DNA from: Jejuia sp047345485
Lineage (GTDB): Bacteria; Bacteroidota; Bacteroidia; Flavobacteriales; Flavobacteriaceae
Assembly: GCF_047345485.1 (NCBI RefSeq)
Contig: NZ_JBLFEN010000003.1
Span: 186,001 to 250,000 of the forward strand
Length of the DNA stretch: 64,000 bases
Direction: 5' to 3'
The position numbers and the translations under genes are program-made. This document shows positions 54,370-61,569 of the stretch, piece by piece; position 1 is the first letter of the stretch, and every line of letters starts with the position of its first letter. The notes beneath the pieces are model-generated. The model saw only the letters and a list, made by a program, of their open reading frames with translations, searched no databases and was not told the DNA's origin.

Positions 54370-57139
54370 AAAACCAATTTTCAATATTTGTATTGTCATC
54401 TTTTTAAGCCTATGTAGTTTCGGTTTAACATCTTGTGAAGAACAAACTTCACTAGAAAAAGCAACAGATTTGACCATTTCTGAAGGCTTTAAAAATCCGT
54501 TAGGTTTTTATGACGCAGAACCCACGTTTTCATGGAAATTACCTGTTTTAGATAACAACAAAAGTCAATCTGCATATCAAATTGTAGTAGCATCAAGTGA
54601 AGACTTACTGCCCGATAATGCGGATTTATGGGATTCTAAAAAGCAGGACACAGACCAGTCTGTTTGGGTAAAATATGATGGTAAGTCTCTGGAATCGCGT
54701 CAAAAAGTATATTGGCAGGTAAAATATTGGAATCAAGATGAAGACGCTTCCGCTTGGAGTGATACTAATCATTTTGAATTAGGATTGTTATCAAATAGCG
54801 ATTGGCAAGCCCAATGGATTGGTTTAGACACCAAGAAAGAAAACGTTGTGGGAAGTCAACAAAATATTGTTCACAGACCACAATATTTAAGAAAGGGTTT
54901 TGAATTATCTAACGATGTGGCTTCTGCCAGATTATACATTACAGCAAAAGGTGTGTTTGATGTAGCCATTAACGGTGAAGATGTAAGCGACGATGTGATG
55001 CCTCCTGGGTATACACCTTATAAAGAGCGTATAGAAACGATTACCTATGATGTGAGTGATTTAATTGAATCTGGGCAAAATACTATTGGTGTTGAAGTTG
55101 CTGCTGGTTGGCATTCAGGCCGCTTAGGCTGGATGAAATCATTATGGATTGATACAGAATCACCAAAAATGATATGTCAGTTAGAATTAACCATGAAAGA
55201 TGGTGCTAAAGAAGTTATCGTTTCTGATGAAACTTGGAAAGGCACTACAAATGGCCCAATACGTCTTTCTGAAATCTATGATGGTGAAACATACAATGCC
55301 AATTTAGAAATGCCAAATTGGGCAACCAACAATTTTAGCGATAAAAGTTGGGATACAGTTAGCACATTTCCTGTTGGAAATACCATTAGGTTAGAGCCAA
55401 AACGTCATACTACAGTTAAAAATAAAATTGAATTAGCTACTAAAGCACTTATTAAAAAAGAGGGTACTTTAATTTTCGATTTAGAACAGAATATGGTTGG
55501 TGTTCCGCTATTAAAAGTTCCGATGAAAAAAGGACAAACCCTTAAAGTTAGATTTGCAGAAATGCTATCACCAGATGGAACGTTTTACACCGATAATTAT
55601 AGAAAAGCACTATCCACAAATTATTATACAGCCTCCGAAGATGGTGTTATTGAGTATCTTCCGAAATTCACGTTTCACGGATTTCGTTATGTTGAATTAA
55701 GCGGATTTGATGCATCTGTAGAACCTTCAAAAGATTGGGTTACAGGAATTGTTCAATATTCAGATTTTGACGAAAACGGCACGTTCACATCTTCACACGA
55801 AAAACTAAATCAATTACAAAGTAATATTGTCTGGGGTTTACGTGGTAACTTTTTTGATATTCCAACCGATTGTCCACAACGGGACGAGCGCATGGGATGG
55901 ACAGGTGATGCACAAGTATTTGGGCCAACCTCAATGTTTAATGCCGATGTGTATAAATTCTGGGCAAGCTGGATGCAAAGTGTACGCGAATCGCAATACG
56001 AAAACGGTGGTATTCCGTTTGTGGTTCCCGATGTGTTGTATAATAATAAAGTGAGTTCTGGTTGGGGCGATGTGTGTACCATTATCCCTTGGAAAGTCTA
56101 TTATAGAACAGGCGATACAACCATTCTAGAAGAAAATTATGAAATGATGAAAGGTTGGGTGGCACATCATAAAGCGACTTCAACAAATTATATTTCTAGT
56201 ATGAATTCTTTTGCAGATTGGTTGCAACCGTATCCTGCAAATGGCAATAACAAAGGTGACACTTCACACAGTTTAATTGGTACCGCATTTTTTGCACATT
56301 CCACAAAATTAACGGCACAAACGGCTGCCGTTTTAGGAAACACACAAGAGCAGGCTAAATATGAAGCTCTATTTAAAGCTATAGCAAACGCTTTTGAAAA
56401 TGAGTTTTTTGATGAAACAGGAAAAGTAAAAGAGGTTTCAGAAACGCAAACCTCGTATTTATTGGCCTTAGCTTTCGGTTTATTGTCGGAAGACAAACAA
56501 GCAAACGCGAAAAAGCACCTTTTACAAACTATAGAAGCTGCAGATAATCATTTAAGAACAGGCTTTTTAGGAACACCATTACTATCTCAAGTTTTGGATG
56601 AAACAGGCGAAATTGATTTGATGTATAAGTTATTATTCAATGAAACCTATCCATCATGGTTTTACTCTATTAACCAAGGTGCAACCACTATTTGGGAACG
56701 TTGGAATAGTTATAGTAAAGATGAAGGTTTTAATCCTATGAGTATGAATAGTTTAAACCATTATGCGTATGGTGCTATTGGTGAATGGATGTACGAGCGT
56801 ATTGCAGGTATTGCACCTTTAGAAGCAGGATATAAAAGTATTAGAATAGCTCCAAAACCTAGAGCACCTTTAACATCAGCTTCAGCTAGTGTAAATACAC
56901 CTTACGGGAAAGTGTCATCGTCATGGGAAATTGTGAATGGTGAATTTAATTTAGAAGTAGTAGTGCCACCAAATACAACAGCTACAATTATAATTCCTGG
57001 AGATGCTCAAGAAGATCTCGTTTTAAACGGTTCATCTTTCACAGGAAACTCCGATCTAAAGATAATTGAAACGAATACTTGGTTTTATGAATTATTAGCA
57101 CAACCTGGAACATATAAGCTGAAATCAAAAATTAATTAG
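54362..57139 (+). CDS. GH78 alpha-L-rhamnosidase, lipoprotein (tandem copy 2)
   Basis: 925 residues. Lipoprotein signal ending LTSC (about residue 25). Very similar to the preceding protein along its length (both open the mature part with DLTISEGFKNP-like sequence), with DCPQRDERMGWTGDAQ at 503-518 (putative acid E509) and ATTIWERWNSY. The start codon overlaps the upstream stop, implying translational coupling. Retention of two near-complete tandem paralogs suggests different linkage or sulfation tolerance rather than simple redundancy (inference). The sulfatase gene follows after 9 bp. Confidence 0.93.
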   Translation: MNKKPIFNICIVIFLSLCSFGLTSCEEQTSLEKATDLTISEGFKNPLGFYDAEPTFSWKLPVLDNNKSQSAYQIVVASSEDLLPDNADLWDSKKQDTDQSVWVKYDGKSLESRQKVYWQVKYWNQDEDASAWSDTNHFELGLLSNSDWQAQWIGLDTKKENVVGSQQNIVHRPQYLRKGFELSNDVASARLYITAKGVFDVAINGEDVSDDVMPPGYTPYKERIETITYDVSDLIESGQNTIGVEVAAGWHSGRLGWMKSLWIDTESPKMICQLELTMKDGAKEVIVSDETWKGTTNGPIRLSEIYDGETYNANLEMPNWATNNFSDKSWDTVSTFPVGNTIRLEPKRHTTVKNKIELATKALIKKEGTLIFDLEQNMVGVPLLKVPMKKGQTLKVRFAEMLSPDGTFYTDNYRKALSTNYYTASEDGVIEYLPKFTFHGFRYVELSGFDASVEPSKDWVTGIVQYSDFDENGTFTSSHEKLNQLQSNIVWGLRGNFFDIPTDCPQRDERMGWTGDAQVFGPTSMFNADVYKFWASWMQSVRESQYENGGIPFVVPDVLYNNKVSSGWGDVCTIIPWKVYYRTGDTTILEENYEMMKGWVAHHKATSTNYISSMNSFADWLQPYPANGNNKGDTSHSLIGTAFFAHSTKLTAQTAAVLGNTQEQAKYEALFKAIANAFENEFFDETGKVKEVSETQTSYLLALAFGLLSEDKQANAKKHLLQTIEAADNHLRTGFLGTPLLSQVLDETGEIDLMYKLLFNETYPSWFYSINQGATTIWERWNSYSKDEGFNPMSMNSLNHYAYGAIGEWMYERIAGIAPLEAGYKSIRIAPKPRAPLTSASASVNTPYGKVSSSWEIVNGEFNLEVVVPPNTTATIIIPGDAQEDLVLNGSSFTGNSDLKIIETNTWFYELLAQPGTYKLKSKIN

Positions 57140-57148
57140 AATCACAAA

Positions 57149-58645
57149 ATGAAAATAAAATTAGTTTCTAAGGTTGTTTTAGTCTTTTTGACTGTTTTAA
57201 CAAGCTGTAAAAACGATGTAAAATCAGAACAAGTCTCGGAGACTACTCTAACTAAAAAACCCAACATCGTTTACATTCTCACAGACCAATGGCGCGGTTC
57301 TGCCTTAGGTTATGCTGGAAATCCAGACGTAAAAACTCCAAATTTAGATGCGTTTGCAAAAGAGGCTGTAAATTTAACTAATACCGTTTCGGTTACACCA
57401 GTTTGTACACCACATCGGGCGGCATTATTCACGGGAAGATTTCCAACCACTACAGGTATGTTTTTAAACGATATCCATTTACCTGCTGAAGAATTAACCA
57501 TGGCAGAAATTTTTAAAGCCGAAGGTTATAGTACAGCATATTGGGGGAAATGGCATTTAGATGGTCACGGACGTTCAACTTACATTCCAAAGGAAAGACG
57601 CCAAGGTTTCGATTTTTGGAGAGGTTTAGAGTGTTCTCATAACTATACCAAAATGCCGTATTATGATAATGATGATACGGAAATGAAAATTTGGGGAGAA
57701 TATTCGCCTTTTGCAATATCAAAAGATGCCAATCGGTATTTAGAAAAGCATGCCAATGATGAAAATCCATTTTTAGCATTAATATCTATAGCAACACCCC
57801 ATTATCCGCACGGAAGCGCACCAAAGAAATATAAAGATATGTATCCGCCAGAATCTTTAACCTTAAATCCAAATGTTACAAAAGAACAAGAGGCGAGAAG
57901 CCGCAAAGAGTTACAAGGCTATTATGCCCATACTACGGCTACCGACGAGGCTATTGGAAATATTTTAAATAAAATTAAGGCACTTGGGTTATCCGATAAT
58001 ACAATTGTTGTCTTTTCAGCAGACCACGGCGAGATGATGGGCGCACATGGTGTTAAAGCATTTACAAAACAACTAGCTTGGGACGAATCCATTCGCGTAC
58101 CCTTTTTAATAAGCTATCCTTCCATTGGGAAAAATAAGGGCACAACGGTAAATGCACCATTGACCACTCCAGATATTTTGCCATCTTTATTAGGGTTAAC
58201 CAATATTAAAATCCCTGAAACTGTAGAAGGTGAAAACCTAGCGCAATTAATTAAAAACCCAGATCCAAATGTAGATAGAGCTGCTTTGGTAATGAATGTT
58301 GCACCTTTTGGCGCTAATTTTAAAGATCAACCTTATAGAGCCATCAGAACCAAACAATACACATATGCAATTACTCCCAATGGTCCAAGTATGTTTTACG
58401 ATAATATTAAAGACCCTTACCAACAAAATAACTTGTTAGGTAAGCCAGAATTGGCAGCTATTCAAAAAGATTTAGACGCTAAACTTCAAAAACAGCTAGC
58501 AAACATTGGAGATGAGGTAAGACCAAGAGCATATTACATGAAAAAATGGGGTTATAAATTTGACGAAAACAGAAGAGCCATTAATTGGTGGGATTGGAAA
58601 GAAGGGAAAGGTACAGTACAATCTCCAAAACCTATTGCTAATTAA
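57149..58645 (+). CDS. Family S1 sulfatase, lipoprotein
   Basis: 498 residues. Lipoprotein signal MKIKLVSKVVLVFLTVLTSC. NIVYILTDQWRGSALG gives the N-terminal metal-binding Asp, C-T-P-H-R starting at Cys86 the formylglycine site (His in the variable position, unusual compared with CSPSR and CAPSR elsewhere here), and FSADHGEMMGAHG the second metal cluster. It most resembles the sulfatase at 8114 in motif style (DQYR/DQWR, SADHGEM). As third gene after the tandem GH78 pair, it probably works with them on the same oligosaccharide. Confidence 0.93.
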   Translation: MKIKLVSKVVLVFLTVLTSCKNDVKSEQVSETTLTKKPNIVYILTDQWRGSALGYAGNPDVKTPNLDAFAKEAVNLTNTVSVTPVCTPHRAALFTGRFPTTTGMFLNDIHLPAEELTMAEIFKAEGYSTAYWGKWHLDGHGRSTYIPKERRQGFDFWRGLECSHNYTKMPYYDNDDTEMKIWGEYSPFAISKDANRYLEKHANDENPFLALISIATPHYPHGSAPKKYKDMYPPESLTLNPNVTKEQEARSRKELQGYYAHTTATDEAIGNILNKIKALGLSDNTIVVFSADHGEMMGAHGVKAFTKQLAWDESIRVPFLISYPSIGKNKGTTVNAPLTTPDILPSLLGLTNIKIPETVEGENLAQLIKNPDPNVDRAALVMNVAPFGANFKDQPYRAIRTKQYTYAITPNGPSMFYDNIKDPYQQNNLLGKPELAAIQKDLDAKLQKQLANIGDEVRPRAYYMKKWGYKFDENRRAINWWDWKEGKGTVQSPKPIAN

Positions 58646-58652
58646 TGGTTTT

Positions 58653-58740
58653 ATTTGGGCGTTACCCACAAGGGGTCGGGCTTTCGGCAGTCGCTCTCTG
58701 CGAGGAGCTTCAACAAATGCCTCAATCCCTAACGCGGGTT
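58653..58740 (-). repeat. Dispersed structured repeat, copy 2 (inverted relative to copy 1)
   Basis: Reverse complement of 29948-30040, identical on both flanks; only the loop of the central hairpin differs and is shorter. It starts 8 bp after the sulfatase stop. The adjoining TAATCCGCTAAAG at its outer end recurs near 8071. Confidence 0.87.
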
Positions 58741-58798
58741 AATCCGCTAAAGTGTTTTTTTAAACTTAAATTCAATCTATTTCAACTTTAAAAATAAA

Positions 58799-60247
58799 AT
58801 GAGAAAATTAATTCTACTATTGTCTATTATATGCTGTATTTCAAAAATATCTGCACAAAGTGAAACCCCAAACGTATTAATTTTTTACGTTGATGATTTA
58901 AGAGCAGAATTAGGCTGTTATGGTAGTAAAACAGCAATAACACCAAACATAGACAAACTAGCATCAGAAGGTGTAATGTTTAACAAAGCATACGTGCAAC
59001 AGGCCATTTGTGCACCATCTAGAATGAGTACGCTTACAGGGTTACGTCCAGAAACATTAGGTATTTATAGCATTTTTACGCCACTTCGAAAAATTCATAA
59101 AGATGTTGTTTCTATGCCGCAGTTATTTAAAAATAATGGCTATAAGACCGTAAGTATTGGCAAAGTATATCATCATAGTGTAGATGATAAAAACTATTGG
59201 ACAGACTATTTTGCTAAGGAATCTAACAGTTATGTAAAGCCAGAAAACATTGCATTAATGAAACGCATAAAAGAAGAAGGTATAAAACCATCGAAAGGGC
59301 CTGCTTACGAAGATGCTGATGTAGAAGATGAAGCCTATAAAGACGGTCGTGCAGCAAAATATGCCATTGAAACTTTAAACGACATTAAAGACGATAAATT
59401 TTTAATGTTTGTGGGGTTAAGTAAACCACATTTGCCATTTAATGCACCTAAGAAATATTGGGATTTATACAATAAAAACGATTTTAAAATACCGTCACGA
59501 CAAAAACCTGAGGGTATGTATCGTTTGGCGTTAAGTAAATGGGGCGAATTAAAAGGGTATCATGGAATTCCTAAAACAGGAGATTTAGATGATGAGTTAA
59601 CCCGTACTTTAATTCATGGTTATCATGCTTCTGTTAGTTTTGTAGACGCTCAAGTTGGTAAAGTAATGGAAACTTTAGAAGAATTAGACTTACGTAAAAA
59701 TACCATGGTTATTTTTATGAGTGACCATGGCTATAAAATTGGCGAATATGGAGCTTGGTGTAAACACTCTAATGTTGAAATTGATGTGAGAGTTCCTTTA
59801 ATTATTAGTAGAGAAACAAATTATAAAAAAAGGAAGACTGGTAAAACATCAAATGCATTAGTAGAAAATGTGGATATTTTTCCAACTTTAGTGGAGTTAT
59901 GTGGGTTAGAAGGACCAAAATCCGATGGTAAAAGCATATTGCCTATTATAAATAAACCTAATACAAAAGGAGACGAAATAGCCACAAGTGTTTATGCAAG
60001 AGGTAAAAAAATTATGGGTGTAACTGCTACAGATGGCAAATGGCGTTATACAGAATGGAGAGATTCCAAAACACACGACGTTTTAGCTGCCGAATTGTAT
60101 GAGCATAAAAATAGTTTATTATCTTTTGAAAACTTTTCTGGAAATTCTAAATACAGCAAGGTTGAAGAAAAAATGAAAGCACTTTTAGAAACCCAATTTC
60201 CAAGAAATGCAGCACCTTTTTTGCAGAATGATATCCCTAGGAAATAG
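58799..60247 (+). CDS. Family S1 sulfatase of the iduronate-2-sulfatase type
   Basis: 482 residues. Signal peptide MRKLILLLSIICCISKISAQ. NVLIFYVDDLRAELGCYG, C-A-P-S-R starting at Cys71 (formylglycine site) followed by the LTGLRPETLGIY segment, VSIGKVYHH, KPHLPFNAPKKYWDLY and MSDHGYKIGEYGAW are the pattern of iduronate-2-sulfatase-like enzymes (S1_7 group by my recollection). Iduronate is a component of ulvan; related marine enzymes also act on sulfated xylose or rhamnose, so the exact target is open. It is separated from the upstream gene by the dispersed repeat and has no PUL operator. Confidence 0.92.
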   Translation: MRKLILLLSIICCISKISAQSETPNVLIFYVDDLRAELGCYGSKTAITPNIDKLASEGVMFNKAYVQQAICAPSRMSTLTGLRPETLGIYSIFTPLRKIHKDVVSMPQLFKNNGYKTVSIGKVYHHSVDDKNYWTDYFAKESNSYVKPENIALMKRIKEEGIKPSKGPAYEDADVEDEAYKDGRAAKYAIETLNDIKDDKFLMFVGLSKPHLPFNAPKKYWDLYNKNDFKIPSRQKPEGMYRLALSKWGELKGYHGIPKTGDLDDELTRTLIHGYHASVSFVDAQVGKVMETLEELDLRKNTMVIFMSDHGYKIGEYGAWCKHSNVEIDVRVPLIISRETNYKKRKTGKTSNALVENVDIFPTLVELCGLEGPKSDGKSILPIINKPNTKGDEIATSVYARGKKIMGVTATDGKWRYTEWRDSKTHDVLAAELYEHKNSLLSFENFSGNSKYSKVEEKMKALLETQFPRNAAPFLQNDIPRK

Positions 60248-60352
60248 TTGTCTTTTGTTATAATTCATGCTACAATGAAAGCAATTAAACCAATGAGAGG
60301 AATAGTGTTAAAAAATTTTTAGTTACCCTATTTTAGATTTTTAGTGTTATGC

Positions 60353-60390
60353 AGTTTCATAGTTTTGAGTAACTATAACTAAATGAGACT
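60353..60390. promoter_or_regulatory. Candidate autoregulatory operator of the GntR-type regulator
   Basis: Perfect inner palindrome ATAGTT-TTGAGT-AACTAT (60359-60376) flanked by near-palindromic AGTTTCAT and ATGAGACT, immediately before the start codon. Position and symmetry suit repression by the dimeric regulator it precedes; this is an inference. Confidence 0.45.
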
Positions 60391-61431
60391 ATGATAGACC
60401 AAATAAGAGTAGACGCCGATTCTATGGTGCCTAAATATTTGCAGATTATAAATTCTATAATCTCTAGTATTTCTAATGGAAAAGTTAAAGTTGGAGATAA
60501 GGTGCCCTCAATAAATAAATTAAGTCAAGAGTTTTATTTATCTAGAGATACTGTAGAGCGTGCTTACAGGGTTTTAAAGAAACGTAAAGTAATCGTTTCT
60601 GTTCATGGAAGAGGAACTTATATTGCAAAAACACAGTTAATCTCAAAATTAAACGTGTTATTTTTTGTTAATAAATTAAGTCCTTATAAAATGATGATTT
60701 ATAACGCATTTTTAAAAGAAATGGGCGAAAATTGTCATGCAGATCTTCATAGTTACCATTGCGATGAAACACTTTTTTCAGAGCTAATGGCCAAATATAA
60801 ATCGACCTATGATTACTATGTAATAGCACCACACTTTAGAACAGACAATTTATCATATGCTAGTTTTACAAGTAAGGTGAATACAATAATCAATAACATA
60901 CCTAAAGAGAAATTGGTGTTATTAGACACTGATAACAATGACATAAAAGGGGATTTCATTCAAATATATCAAGATTTTGAAACTGATATATATAATGCAT
61001 TAGAAACTGGTCAAGATAAAATAACCAAGTATAAAAAAATAACACTGGTGTACCCCAAAAAGGCCTTTTATCCATATCCAACTAAAATTTTAGATGGGTT
61101 TATCAAGTATTGCGTTAACAATCACTTCAACTTTGAAGTGGTGGAAGAGGTTACTAACGAGTTTAAAATTGAGGCGGATAATCTTTATGTTACAATAGAG
61201 GAAACAGATTTGGTAAGTTTAATGACTAAAATTAAGCATAGTAACTTAAAATTAGGTACTAATGTTGGTGTGATATCTTATAACGATACACCTTTAAAAC
61301 AGATATTAGGAGTTACTGTTATTTCTACAGATTTTGAAGCCATAGGAAAACAAACTGCTAAAATGATTACTGAAAATAAGAAAGAAAAAATAAAAGCGCC
61401 GTTTTATTTTATTGATAGAGAATCGGCATAA
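60391..61431 (+). CDS. GntR-family transcriptional regulator with periplasmic-binding-protein-like sensor domain
   Basis: 346 residues, cytoplasmic. N-terminal winged helix (about 8-78: PKYLQIINSIISSISNGKVK, VPSINKLSQEFYLSRDTVER, VHGRGTYIAK) is the GntR/HTH signature. The remaining about 265 residues have the alternating strand/helix pattern of LacI-type sugar-binding domains (KLNVLFFVNKLS, YYVIAPHF, KITLVYPKK, GVISYNDTP, TDFEAIGKQTAKMI). Such regulators respond to a monosaccharide or derivative and often control sugar catabolism genes. No PUL operator precedes it; an adjacent palindrome may be its own operator. It ends at a terminator before the HTCS gene. Confidence 0.88.
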   Translation: MIDQIRVDADSMVPKYLQIINSIISSISNGKVKVGDKVPSINKLSQEFYLSRDTVERAYRVLKKRKVIVSVHGRGTYIAKTQLISKLNVLFFVNKLSPYKMMIYNAFLKEMGENCHADLHSYHCDETLFSELMAKYKSTYDYYVIAPHFRTDNLSYASFTSKVNTIINNIPKEKLVLLDTDNNDIKGDFIQIYQDFETDIYNALETGQDKITKYKKITLVYPKKAFYPYPTKILDGFIKYCVNNHFNFEVVEEVTNEFKIEADNLYVTIEETDLVSLMTKIKHSNLKLGTNVGVISYNDTPLKQILGVTVISTDFEAIGKQTAKMITENKKEKIKAPFYFIDRESA

Positions 61432-61452
61432 AAATAATTTAGAAAATGGATT

Positions 61453-61484
61453 AAAAAAGGCTGTCTGGAAAGACGGTCTTTTTC
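61453..61484 (+). terminator. Rho-independent terminator after the GntR-type gene
   Basis: AAAAGGCTGTCT pairs with AGACGGTCTTTT (two G-U pairs) around a GGAA loop, followed by T-rich sequence. Confidence 0.85.
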
Positions 61485-61569
61485 TATTTTAGATAAATAA
61501 AAATCTTATATTAACCTTAGATTAGCTAAAATTTAATTTTAATAAGCACTGACTTAAAATAAAACTTTC

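Noticed and set aside
58799..60247. Alkaline phosphatase or phosphodiesterase instead of sulfatase
   Set aside because: The complete C-A-P-S-R formylglycine signature and the iduronate-2-sulfatase-type flanking segments favour a sulfatase.
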